64,000 nucleotides of DNA from assembly GCA_025677835.1 (NCBI GenBank), contig JAIXMR010000008.1, positions 124,001 to 188,000 on the forward strand, written 5' to 3'. This document shows, in pieces, positions 1 to 9,960 of this stretch (the stretch's first letter is position 1; every line of letters begins with the position of its first letter). This DNA is from Sporodiniella umbellata (taxonomy: Eukaryota; Mucoromycota; Mucoromycetes; Mucorales; Rhizopodaceae). The translations under genes and the position numbers were made by a program. Under the pieces are notes generated by a model that had not been told where the DNA came from, made no database searches, and was given only the letters and a program-made list of their open reading frames with translations.

Positions 1-2733
1 GTGATTGGATTCTTCTCCACTCTGAATGAATGGATACCGATTCAAATAAATCATATTACGAATATGCGATCCAATTGTCAGCTCAAGCACCTCTGCAGGA
101 ATGGCCTATATAAAAGTCAGTATCCCTTCTTTCAACACCGAAACATACCATTTTCAAGAAAACAGCAAGGATGTCTCTTACACTCCGTTTAGTAATGAGT
201 AAATGGCTAGAATAGTTATCTTTATCTCGGTTTTTTTGAGCTGCAACAAGTGCAATCGAGGCTTCTTTGAACTTTTTTAAAGAATCCCCAAAAATCCAAT
301 AGGATTGATTTGACTGCAGGCCTTCTTCTTCCCTTACAATTTCTAACTCATCATCATCACTTTCAATAGCATCTTCCATACGTTGTATATCGGTGGTTGT
401 CTCTTCAGGCTGTTCGTTTTTTGAAATGCCGGTGTCTGGTATTGAAGAAGGCTTTGGAACACTGTCGTTACTAGACGGTTCTGCTGAGGGAATACTTGGA
501 GCATCTGGCATTGTATTGTCTTCGTCTTCTATTTCTCCTTTTTCCAGTGAGTTCTTTGCGTTGCTTTTATTTTCTGATTCTCCATATAAAAACTCATCAA
601 CATCTATATCGTTATCCATTGAAGGCTTTCTAGTTGGTTTCTCCTCCTCCTGTTTAATTTTAGTAGGTTTAATTTCAGATGGCGTATTCACAGGCTGTAG
701 TGTAACGGACTTAGGCATAGAAGGTACGGGCATAGGAGGTAGAGAAGGATCGTCTTTCAGAAATTCAGAAAATAAAAACTGCATGTATTCTCTTGTAGCT
801 GTGTCTAGAGACGGGCATTTGTACAAGGGCATTAGGCTCCTATAAATTGAAAGAGGTAAATCGAACATGTTTTGCATGTATAGAGTGGGGATTCTGATAA
901 GAAAAAAAGAGTATTTGCCTAATAACGCCTTTTGAAAGCATGGCCTTCATTCCAATAGACACACACTTCAGGAAGTGATCCTTCATTGGGGGGAAATATT
1001 CCTCCACTGTGATTTTTAAAAACTCCATTAAAACTCCAGTAATGTAAGGATATCGCTCAGCCGATCTTTCCATCAGTAGCATTGTAGGCTCTATAAACAT
1101 GATATTGTCGGTTGGTGTAAAAAAAAGCCAATCATAAATAAGAGCGAGCTTGATACTGGCTGCTACTGTGCTACTCTATTATAATTGATAAGAGCCTAGT
1201 TTCAAAACTGAAGCAATACCTTAACAGATCTTATCATACTTCCAATCACAACATATCTAGGTACAATTTCGCTTTGTAAAATCTGGTTTGATGGATACCA
1301 CCCTGCCACTAAGTATCGAACAACATCAACATAGTGTGGTTCCATTTCGGGTGTATTTAGAAACCTTTGAATAAACCAGTTCAAATTTCGCTGATACATG
1401 CTGATTTTGAGCTTAAATAAAAGTGAGTCTACATGTGTTGCATTTTTCTGTTCCTAAGCGTTTACATTTTGAACAATAAAAAGCAATTTGTGTTCCATAT
1501 CAGGCGTTAGTCGACATCTTAGAAATTCTTTAGGTGTAGGCTGCAATAATAACATATCGAGACCTATGAATTATTAAGTACATTTCCTTCTTTACATTTC
1601 TCTATTGTTCTTGAATAAAAAAAGATGTTAACCTTTGAATCTTGGCGATAGCTTTTGTGGTTGTTTAGTGAGGTCCTCCCAAATTTGCGAGAATTCTGGA
1701 ATATTTTTCAAATCGCGCAAAACTCTGGCCAAGTCTCTTCCTATCGGTACACAAACCATCCACTATAGTGATGAGGTTGGTAAGTATTAACACATTGAAT
1801 TTTTTCGTTCTTCCTTAAAAGAAAACATGTACCTTCTCTCTTAGCAAATTTGCTGTAAATCGAATTTCACGATGCTGTAATTGCTGCATAAGCTTGTGGT
1901 CGGGTATTGTTCGTAAGTAAGTATAAACGAACGTGGCAACAACTCTGGGATTCATGTCAAGCCAAGGTTTGTGCAGTTCACATAACTTTAAAAGTTGGTC
2001 GCAAAACGTGACATTACGCTGACTAACATCTCCTCCTTTTAATTGTCGCATCAGAGAGAGATAAAGAGAATCAACATTTTGAACGCTTATTAAAGTTAAT
2101 TCATTTACAAGCCAAAATATCTGCGAGTAGAATAAAGACTACAATCAGAACGTGAATGCATTAGGCTAGAAGTTACCTGTTCTCGCACAGCGACTTTCAA
2201 AAGATGGAATTTTATAGAAATAATCAACATTTGTAATCGGTTTACAACAACAGAAAAGTTGTCTCTATTCACAAAGCCAATTGTTTGGAACATCTAAAAC
2301 TGTCTTAGCATAAAATAAAAGTGTATCTCAAAGAACTGGACTTACAACGCGGGCATTTCCCGGCTCTGTCAACACGCCATATAGCAAAGCAGAAACAACT
2401 TCATTATATTCCTTTTTGTTTTGAGAAACCTAAGGAAGCTAGTGTTATTTTTTTTTTCTCGCTCTTGAAAAAAAAAAAAGTCTTTATCGTTAATTGCCTT
2501 TTCTTGCAAAAAATTGTGAAATTCGATTTCTGACTTATTTTTGGCGGATTCCTGATGTTTTGCATAAAGTCTTGCTAATTCCTATACAAGCTAAACATTA
2601 GTGAAAAAGTTAAGCGTAAAAGACTTTCTCTGGCTCAGATAAATTATTTTTGTCTTATTTTTACAGTTTCAAATTCATCATCGGCATCTATGACTGAAAG
2701 GTCATAAAATTTGGAGGTTGGCTGCTCGAACAT
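1..2733 (-). CDS. INTS3: Integrator complex subunit 3 (INTS3), 3' end outside window
   Basis: Multi-exon gene starting at the ATG at 2731-2733 and running off the left edge. Seen: the N-terminus MFEQPTSKFYDLSVIDADD; an exon near 2295-2105 with VNRDNFSVVVNRLQMLI; one at about 2050-1820 with MRQLKGGDVSQRNVTFCDQL, VYTYLRTIPDH and LLREKVHVFF; one at about 1400-1200 with FIQRFLNTPEMEPHYVDVVRY and SEIVPRYVVIGSMIRSVK; one at about 1100-900 with YPYITGVLMEFLKITVEEYFPP; then an acidic linker (860-300) and WIFGDSLKKF. Their order and wording follow the animal INTS3 family (GGDVT..., VYTYLRLI, DLIRYICGV, ILPRWAIIGW, NFYPPL). INTS3 is the Integrator/SOSS subunit that acts in snRNA 3' processing and with hSSB1 in DNA repair; that role is known for animals and only inferred here. 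Intron 1 is about 2664-2582. The boundary near 2540-2400 could not be closed in frame, so it may hold a GC donor or a homopolymer error. Confidence 0.88.
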
Positions 2734-2904
2734 GTTCGCGTGCCTTTGAAAGAAAACAACGCTGTGCATGAAAATGGGTTGTAACTGATTTATAAGCCAC
2801 CAGTAGGTACGACTGCTAATTGGGTTGGCATTGAATCTCAGTTTGTCAAATTTTTTAAAGAGTAGAAGCTACCAATATGAAGCTCCTTCTCTTTCTGTTC
2901 AGCA

Positions 2905-3421
2905 ATGCAACTTTTCGTCAAGTCCCTTGCCGGCAACACCCTCGCTCTCGAGGTCGCCCCCAACGCTTCTGTTGATAATGTTAAGTCTATGATTGCCGCT
3001 CGTGAAGGTATAGCTTAACTTTTTCAATATGAAGATGTGAGATTCTAATCAACCCTAATTAGGTATTGACGCTTCTTTCCAATGTCTCTCCTTCGCTGGT
3101 AAGTCTCTTCAAGACTCTCAAGCCATCTCTATGTATGGTGTTCAAGATAACTCTACTCTTCACCTTAACGCTGAACTCCTCGGTGGTGGTAAGAAGAGAA
3201 AGAAGAAGACCTACACCACCCCCAAGAAGATCAAGCACAAGCGTAAGAAGGTCAAGATGGCTATCTTGAAGTACTACAAGGTCGATGAAGCCGGCAAGAT
3301 TACCCGTCTCCGTCGCGAGTGCCCTAACGCCACCTGTGGTGCTGGTGTGTTCATGGCTAAGCACAAAGACCGTCAATACTGTGGTAAATGTCATTTGACC
3401 TACGTCTTCCAAAAGGTATAA
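2905..3421 (+). CDS. Ubiquitin-like / 40S ribosomal protein eS31 (S27a) fusion with a degenerate ubiquitin moiety
   Basis: join(2905..3007,3063..3421), 153 aa, with a 55-bp intron. Residues 1-76 align without gaps to ubiquitin; from 78 on it is a normal eS31, with the [13 protein letters not shown] basic start and a C..C (CPNATCG) and C..C (CGKC) zinc ribbon. eS31 is a 40S subunit protein near the A site, made as a ubiquitin fusion and cleaved after Gly76. The ubiquitin part is strongly altered: I44S, V70N, K11N, K29M, K33R, R42C, K63D, R72E, R74L; K6, K27 and K48 remain. The junction reads LLGGG. It is therefore unlikely to serve as conjugating ubiquitin. C. elegans UBL-1/S27a is a precedent for such an architecture. 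Codon use is strongly biased (GGT, AAG, CTC), as in the neighbouring EF-1alpha, which fits high expression. A ctgttcag acceptor lies 2 nt before the ATG, suggesting a 5'UTR intron. Confidence 0.93.
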
Positions 3422-4231
3422 ACCATCACAAAAAAAAAACAATACAGAAACTTTAGGTATAGAATGCTTACAAAATGGTATAGGATCAACAAGCTTAAAC
3501 CCCTTTTTGTCGCGTCTATTTAATAATAAAAGCAAAAAAACTCAAACAACAGAAAAATACGATTTGTAAATATGTGCCAATTTTGACGGCCTTTGTAAAC
3601 AATACTTTTCTTACCGATCTAAAGCCTAGCAGCTCGATTTAGATACACAAGTTTGCGAGCGCCATCTATAGTGGAAGGATTTTCATCATCCATAGTGATT
3701 TCTGTTTTCAATAATAATTTTCGTTTCATTATTTGCTCAAGGTTTTTTTTTTTTTTTTGATGTCTGAAAGAAAGACAAATAGAGTATAAAACAGAGCCTA
3801 TCTACTTAATTCAGGGCTGCGTGTATGACATAATAAATATCAAACAAATTTCTTAACGTTGTCCAAGGTCTCCAAAAAGGAACAGCTTTTTGCTGTTGAA
3901 AGAACGGGTATCAGGTACGGTTTGTGATACATAACACAGGCGAGATTCAGAAATAAAGCATCAAGTACAAACAGCAAACTTAGTAGCTGCTAAACAGTCT
4001 TATTTGGGAGTAACCGGAATAGCTTAACCATTGTTTGATAACGGCAAACACAGAAGGAGAAAGGCAACTTTTAAAAAAATAGAAAAACACGAAAAAAGAC
4101 ACATCAGGATCTTCTCTTGGCCAGAGCACCGGAGTAAGAACTATTATGTGGCTTAGTCGCTAAAGTGTTTATATATCAGAATTTTTAGTGGAAAAAAATA
4201 GTTCTCTCCTCCACTTTCTCAAAGTTTATAA
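3422..4231. other. Intergenic, eS31 3' flank to EF-1alpha promoter
   Basis: About 800 bp with no supported gene. The minus strand holds a 24-codon ORF (3619-3693) with no recognisable match, followed by a GTAAGA donor-like site at its end; it could be a stray exon or nothing. The EF-1alpha core promoter should lie in the right part; a TATATC stretch occurs near 4171. Confidence 0.5.
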
Positions 4232-4304
4232 GTAAGTATACTCTTATCCATCCATCCATCCATCCATCCATCCATAGATGTATACTAACTTACCTGTCTA
4301 CTAG
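4232..4304 (+). other. 5'UTR intron of the EF-1alpha gene
   Basis: Donor GTAAGTATAC at 4232, a perfect TACTAAC branch site at 4283-4289 and acceptor CTACTAG at 4302-4304, just two bases before the start codon. The intron contains a (TCCA)n/(CCAT)n microsatellite at about 4246-4275. Leader introns of this kind are common in highly expressed fungal genes. Confidence 0.85.
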
Positions 4305-4306
4305 CC

Positions 4307-5683
4307 ATGGGTAAAGATAAGACTAACGTCAGTGTTGTTGTCATCGGTCACGTCGATTCTGGTAAATCTACCACTACCGGCCACTTGATTTACAAGTGTG
4401 GTGGTATTGACAAGCGTACTATCGAAAAGTTCGAGAAGGAAGCTGCTGAACTCGGTAAGGGTTCTTTCAAGTACGCTTGGGTTCTTGATAAGCTTAAGGC
4501 TGAACGTGAACGTGGTATTACCATTGATATCGCTCTCTGGAAGTTCGAAACCCCCAAGTACCAAATTACCGTTATTGATGCTCCCGGTCACCGTGATTTC
4601 ATCAAGAACATGATTACCGGTACTTCTCAAGCCGATTGTGCCATTCTTATCATTGCTGGTGGTACTGGTGAATTCGAAGCTGGTATTTCCAAGGATGGTC
4701 AAACCCGTGAACACGCTCTTTTGGCTTTCACCTTGGGTGTCCGTCAATTGATTGTTGCTGTTAACAAGATGGATACCACCAAGTGGTCCGAAGCTCGTTT
4801 CAACGAAATTGTCAAGGAAGTTTCCTCTTTCATCAAGAAGATTGGTTACAACCCCAAGTCTGTCCCCTTCGTCCCCATCTCTGGATGGCACGGTGATAAC
4901 ATGTTGGAAGAATCCCAAAACATGTCCTGGTACAAGGGTTGGAACAAGGAAACCAAGGCTGGTGCCAAGTCTGGTAAGACTCTCCTTGAAGCCATCGATA
5001 ACATCGACCCTCCTACCCGTCCTTCTGACAAGCCTCTCCGTCTTCCCCTCCAAGATGTTTACAAGATTGGTGGTATTGGTACGGTCCCTGTTGGTCGTGT
5101 CGAAACTGGTGTAATCAAGGCTGGTATGGTTGTTACCTTCGCCCCCGCTGCTGTCACCACTGAAGTCAAGTCCGTCGAAATGCACCACGAAACCCTCTCT
5201 GAAGGTGCCCCCGGTGACAACGTTGGTTTCAACGTCAAGAACGTCTCCGTTAAGGATATCCGTCGTGGTAACGTCTGTTCTGACTCCAAGAACGACCCCG
5301 CTAAGGAAGCCGGTTCTTTCACCGCTCAAGTCATTATCTTGAACCACCCCGGTCAAATTGGTGCTGGTTACGCTCCCGTCTTGGATTGTCACACCGCCCA
5401 CATTGCCTGTAAGTTCTCTGAATTGATCGAAAAGATCGACAGACGTTCCGGTAAGTCTCTTGAAGCCGAACCCAAGTTCGTCAAGTCTGGTGACTCTGCC
5501 ATCGTCAAGATGACTCCCTCCAAGCCCATGTGTGTCGAAGCCTATACCGACTATCCCCCTCTTGGTCGTTTCGCCGTCCGTGATATGCGTCAAACCGTCG
5601 CTGTCGGTGTCATCAAGGCCGTCGAAAAGGTCGATAAGGCCGGTAAGGTCACTAAGGCCGCTGCCAAGGCCGGTAAGAAATAA
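4307..5683 (+). CDS. TEF1: Translation elongation factor 1-alpha (eEF1A)
   Basis: 458 aa, uninterrupted CDS. GTPase that delivers aminoacyl-tRNA to the ribosomal A site. Visible are the P-loop GHVDSGKST (residues 14-22), the G3 motif DAPGH and the G4 motif NKMD, followed by the beta-barrel domains 2 and 3 with the fungal-type lysine-rich end KAAAKAGKK. Length equals the family norm. Codon use is extremely biased to GGT, AAG, GTC and CGT, as expected for an abundant protein. Transcribed in the same direction as the eS31 fusion gene, 0.9 kb downstream. The long antisense reading frame over this gene is a by-product of the codon bias. Mucorales usually carry several EF-1alpha copies; this is one intact copy. 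Confidence 0.98.
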   Translation: MGKDKTNVSVVVIGHVDSGKSTTTGHLIYKCGGIDKRTIEKFEKEAAELGKGSFKYAWVLDKLKAERERGITIDIALWKFETPKYQITVIDAPGHRDFIKNMITGTSQADCAILIIAGGTGEFEAGISKDGQTREHALLAFTLGVRQLIVAVNKMDTTKWSEARFNEIVKEVSSFIKKIGYNPKSVPFVPISGWHGDNMLEESQNMSWYKGWNKETKAGAKSGKTLLEAIDNIDPPTRPSDKPLRLPLQDVYKIGGIGTVPVGRVETGVIKAGMVVTFAPAAVTTEVKSVEMHHETLSEGAPGDNVGFNVKNVSVKDIRRGNVCSDSKNDPAKEAGSFTAQVIILNHPGQIGAGYAPVLDCHTAHIACKFSELIEKIDRRSGKSLEAEPKFVKSGDSAIVKMTPSKPMCVEAYTDYPPLGRFAVRDMRQTVAVGVIKAVEKVDKAGKVTKAAAKAGKK

Positions 5684-6072
5684 ATGATTTAATATCGTTT
5701 ATCTCTACCTTCTCTACCCTAAAAGTGCTCATTACTTTTGTTTAATAAATATTAAATCTTAATATCCAAAATCTGGTTTTGTTTTTCATTTTAATGAGTT
5801 GAACAAACACATACTATTTGTGCATCATTCCTTGGTTTAAATCAGTATATTCTATAAAATCAATAGTGTAGGTTATTTATTCTTATATAAATAAGCTTTA
5901 ATTTTCGCTTCTTGTCGTTCTGTTTTTGTAAACTCATACTTTTTAATATAACCAGAAAAAAAACCTCAACCAGAAGGGCCCAATATTGGAATATGTCTTT
6001 TGATTTAAAAACAAAAGTGTTCGATATATATGTATGTATATGTATTTATCTTCTTGAAAGTAGTTGAATTAT
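5684..6072. other. Intergenic between EF-1alpha and transposase, convergent
   Basis: The EF-1alpha 3' flank carries AATAAA-like signals (TTTAATAAATATTAAA near 5740). No terminal inverted repeat for the transposase could be found here by comparison with 7210-7600. Confidence 0.5.
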
Positions 6073-7209
6073 CTATAAAAACTCTTTATTTAAACAGCTT
6101 TGCAACTTTGACTCTGAGTAACGGCAGTGTTTTTGAAGAGTTTCCGAAGAGATGTGGCTACAGGCATCAGCTACCCTAGAGAATAGACTCTCTCCCTTTT
6201 TGAGTATTTCTTCCTTCACATTGTTTTTAACTTCAAACCAAAACTGCTCAACAGGGATAAGGTCTGAGGAATAGGGAGGAAGATAAATGCATTTATATCC
6301 ACGGCTTACAATCGAATTTGCAATTGCATAGAGGGTATGCGACCGAGATTGATTTACCATCAAATAACACCCTTTGTATTCCTCATGGCAGTCTAATTCG
6401 TCTAAAACCCCACTTATAAAATCGGCATAGTTGTCTTTTGTGAATCTCTTCCTAGTTAACTTTCCAAAGATTGCTTCTGTGTCTTGCTCTACTTTTATCT
6501 CTAGTTTAATAACTCTTTTTGAAGTTGTAGCCGCCAATACTTCTGTGGATTTCCATCTGGACCCCCAACGAGTTTTATGTGCATCAGGACAATCTTTGGA
6601 AATCGCATTTCGACGCACTCTCGTTTCAGCCTTAAATTTGTCAATAAAAACGCAGTTGGTTTGATAGTCTGCTTCTGTTGCCCGAAGTCTGGCTACCCAT
6701 CGCGATCGGGCAGTAAGAAGATATTCCTGGTTTTTTTCTTGTGAATTGACTTGAGGACTTTTGATTACCAGTGCATGCTTTTTGTTCATAAAACTTGCAA
6801 CAACTTTTGGAGGAACCCTTAAGCCATTGAATTCCACAAATAAACTTTCCAGCATCTCGCTTAGTTTAGCTTCGAGATTCTTGCTATATTTTTCTGCTAA
6901 AAACTCTTTCTGCTCGTCATTTAAAGTTTCAGAGGTGTAATTGCTATTTTTGTTTTTGCATGCTCGATACCAATTGTATAAAGTACGTAAAGTAACATGT
7001 AGCTCTTGTGCGGCTTGAGCGATTTTTAAGCCCTGTACAAATACTAGGTTTAGGAATATTTCTTTTTCTTTTTCAATGCGCTTGGTACGCTCGCTTTTGT
7101 TGAACTTCCTTTCTGTAGTTCCAATCGTTTTTGAATTAGGACATCTCAGACATGTGTAGGTGTCGAAATCAGTAATGTCGCAAAGAGGGAAACTTTTGTT
7201 ATAGACCAT
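6073..7209 (-). mobile_element. Tc1/mariner-type (DDE_3) transposase ORF, catalytic Asp replaced
   Basis: 378 aa from the ATG at 7207-7209 (the frame stays open 59 codons further, to 7386, through a poly-lysine/phenylalanine stretch unlikely to be coding). Residues about 90-125 form a helix-turn-helix (LKIAQAAQELHVTLRTLYNWY). The C-terminal half is an RNase-H-like DDE_3 domain: VFIDKFKAETRVRR holds the first Asp; the second motif reads YLMVNQSRSH where the family has MDNAxxH, so the Asp is Asn; the third is LPPYSSDLIPVEQFW with the Glu 35 residues on (34 between). The frame is otherwise intact. The element is probably catalytically dead, or the protein is domesticated for DNA binding. No terminal repeats or TA duplication were found. 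Similar genes are abundant in Mucorales. Confidence 0.85.
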
Positions 7210-7663
7210 TTTGTTTAGTTTTTTAGATTTCAATCCAAGATCAGAAAAAGCCTTGTGTTTTTTCCAATTGGGTTGGCAACTAGTATGTAGTACTTGATCA
7301 ATGTGACACAAACGAAAAAAAAAAAAAATACACAAACGAAATGAATAAAAACATGTACACCTTTTTCGAATACTATTCGCGTACAAGGAAAAGGCTCTCC
7401 GACCTTTTTAAAATTTACAATATGAGATATACGTTAGGTTTTATGATACACAAGGCCTAAAGTTACTAAATGCCTGAGGTTCAATAAGATCCAGTTTTAC
7501 CTAGTGTCTTTGTACTACACTATCATATTACAATTAGGAACACTAAACAATTTCAAGTGTTTATGCAACTTTAAAATACACTAATAGTAGCTTTTTTTCT
7601 CATAAAAAAGTACAGAACTGTTTCGAGTTTTTACACAGACAAGACCATTTTGCATGCATAATT
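7210..7663. other. Intergenic
   Basis: About 450 bp between the transposase start and the 3' end of the transporter gene. No gene, no tRNA and no clear inverted-repeat end were seen. Confidence 0.4.
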
Positions 7664-8897
7664 TTATGTATTTAAAATACCAAAGCCGACAAGTATAAAA
7701 ACACTACCAACCACCGTTGACACAGGAAGGGTAACGTCAGCAATAAGAACATCAGCAACTGCTACTACAGGAACAGTAAGCATTACTCCTACAGCAGCAA
7801 AAACAGGGTGTACAAGGGCAATCACAGCCATAAACGTTGCGTTATAAATAACGCTCATCATTGCTGTGGCCAATATATAAAAAAACGTAGTTGAATCTGG
7901 CCAAACAAAAGTTTCAATGCCAGACCAATGTAGGATGGGAATAGGAATCCAAAGAATAAAAAAGGTGACAATACCAATTGTACTAGTAATCATATTTGCA
8001 AAGAAAATAGTAGGCTTGGATGGAGTGGCGTACTTCTTGTAGTAAACCTCATAAAAGCCATACAGAGCAGCGCCCGTACAAGAGACAAAAACGCCTATCC
8101 AGGAGCTTGCGCCTTTTTCGCTTTGTAACGTCTGGTCTTCACCCGGCCAATAGGCCATAAAAAAAACGCCAAACATACAAAAAACAACAGCTGCAACTTT
8201 TTTCCCTATTATCCGGTCATGAAGCATAATCACAGAGAAAAAATAAGCAAAAAAACAGCCAGTATTATAGATGGCTGTCAAATTAGTCATCGATATCAAG
8301 TTAACACTCAAATACCAAATATAGGCAGGTAAAGTTAACAGAACTGAAAGCAATAGACTGGTTTTGACAATAAACGTAACAGGTCTTTCATCGCCTTTCT
8401 GAATCTGTTGCTTTAGTTCATTAGTGGAATCTTCAATTTTCTTTTGGCTGGATCTTAAAACCAGTTGGATATCGTTCACTATATTGTTTTTGTTTTCTAG
8501 TTGAGTATATTCTATTAACAGCTGTAAAGGTATCATAAATATATAGCAAGAGTGGCTAATATATCTTTTATAAGAAAAGCAAGCCACAAGAAAGTTTTAG
8601 TAGCAAAATAGGTACAGTTTTCTAACTTTTTTTTTTTTTTTTTTTTTTTTACAGTATGAAATAAGGCTTCGAGAAATTTGTAGTCTTCTGTATATATTGA
8701 GCAAGTTCAGTTTGAATAACAAAGGTAATTATACAAATGGCTAACATGAGAAATGCCATTATGTTGTGCCTGGTGTTTTTTTTTGTCGGGGTACTAGACG
8801 CCTCTTCCTCAGCGGGAAGTGTTTGATAAGAAGCCATAACTAAAGCGAATAGACAAACGGAAATGGAAGAAAGAGATTTTGTATTACCAATCAACAT
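7664..8897 (-). CDS. SLC35F-type (EamA/DMT) membrane transporter
   Basis: complement(join(7664..8564,8653..8897)), 381 aa. The splice restores ..KPYFI-L-YISHS.., the conserved loop of SLC35F proteins. There are about ten hydrophobic segments: two in exon 1 (LSSISVCLFALVMA, IMAFLMLAICIITFVI), and eight or so in exon 2 including LLLSVLLTLPAYIWYLSV, FFAYFFSVIMLHDRIIGKKV, WIGVFVSCTGAALYGFYEV and VSTVVGSVFILVGFGIL. The FxAxxFSVxxLxExI-like and GAxxYGxYEVxYKK motifs are typical of the SLC35F3/F4/F5 and yeast YML018C group, which sit in vacuolar or Golgi-type membranes; the substrate is unknown (thiamine for SLC35F3). The intron holds a 26-T tract on the plus strand. Confidence 0.85.
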
Positions 8898-8967
8898 TCA
8901 TTTAGATTTTATTTTTGATTTTCGTAAAATGACTGTTTATTGTTGTGCATAAATAGGATCTATCTGT

Positions 8968-9299
8968 TCAGCTTTTGGATTTGAATTTTTGGTTGGAGTT
9001 GTATGTATCTTTTGCTGGTAGTCCCATTAGGCTTCTGATATAGAGCATGTTAAGAAAGTCTTTTTTTTTTTTTTTTTTCTACCTCATAGCATTTAGTCTA
9101 GTTTTAGCTGGGCTCTTCAAAAAAAAACAAAGTTCAGCTTTGAAACTCTTTGCATACATCTTACCAGTTCGTCCTTCGCTGATTGTAAAGAAAGTAAAGA
9201 ATACTGCTGTAATTTGTTAAGAGCAGCTTGTCTTTCGTATGCTGTAGCGTTATCAGTTCGTACTGAAGTAGGGACTAGCCGCTCAGGGTGACTACCCAT
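8968..9299 (-). CDS. Small protein of unknown function (77 aa)
   Basis: complement(join(8968..9034,9083..9114,9165..9299)). The three exons join in frame with GTAAGA and GTAGAA donors, giving MGSHPERLVPTSVRTD... then LQQYSLLSLQSAKDEL, SPAKTRLNAMRS and a basic, Lys/Ser-rich end. A TTTGCACAG acceptor lies 7 nt upstream of the ATG, suggesting a leader intron. It is predicted helical in the middle with no membrane segment. I do not recognise the family. It is divergently placed to CLASRP. The reading-frame continuity over three short exons supports a real gene, but the start could lie in a further upstream exon. Confidence 0.45.
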
Positions 9300-9960
9300 A
9301 TTTAGACTGTGCAAAGGAAAAAATAACAACAATTGAGAAAGAAAAAAGATAAAAAATATTATTCTGAATTTATTTGAAGTGCAGTACCTAATCAAGTTCT
9401 ACAAAAATTCAGTGAAAGTGAAAGCGAAAACTGAGTCTTAGATAAAAACAGAGCCAATTGATACCAAAGCCAATATTGAAGCATTTATATTGTGTATTGA
9501 TTTGCAGCTACATTTGATGTCTTTTAAACACTTGTGTTTACAAAGAATGTCACTTAGTAAAACGCTATATAAAAGTCTAGCTTACGGTCAAAAGAGTCGT
9601 CCGTATAACTTGATTTGTTAGAGAAACTTCGGCTTTGTATTATATAGCAGGCTAAGTGGAATAACGAGGCAAAAAAAACCTTGGATGCATCTGAGGGCGA
9701 TCAAGGCAAGCGGTATTGTTTTTCTGCATAGAACCAATAACGAGAATGAAGCCTTTGGGTACACCCAAAGAGTGACCTAAAATCAAAATAGATACGTTTA
9801 TATTTGTTATTGCAGCATAAATCACAAGACTCTAGCTTCTAAGGAATTAGATATGTTTAGCCAAAAGATTAGAATTGATGACGTGAAACGTTGCAAAAAA
9901 TTTGTCAAAAAAAAAAAAAAAAGAAAAAAGGTTTTTGTTTTGCTTTCAACAGATATAAAG
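9300..9960. promoter_or_regulatory. Divergent intergenic region upstream of CLASRP
   Basis: 660 bp between the 77-aa gene and CLASRP. It has TATA-like stretches (TATATAATAC and TATATAGCG on the minus strand near 9570-9640) and a short minus-strand open stretch (9655-9770) without family match. An ATG at 9853 is in frame with the CLASRP start, but the conserved protein begins at 9961. Confidence 0.35.

Noticed and set aside
3059..3535. 158-codon minus-strand frame over the eS31 exon
   Set aside because: Same antisense effect from biased codons; the plus strand has a clear eS31.
4301..5593. 430-codon open frame on the minus strand across EF-1alpha
   Set aside because: It is the antisense shadow of a strongly codon-biased gene (few stops arise); composition is Thr/Gly/Val/Asp-rich with no domain.
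7210..7386. 59-codon N-terminal extension of the transposase
   Set aside because: It reads through a poly-A/T tract and has no similarity to the family; the HTH region starts well after the ATG at 7209.
5684..7663. Terminal inverted repeats for the transposase
   Set aside because: Both flanks were compared in reverse complement and no match of 12 bases or more next to TA was found.
9853..9960. Upstream in-frame ATG extending CLASRP by 36 residues
   Set aside because: The extension is mostly a poly-Lys tract; family conservation begins exactly at MWQEAK (9961).
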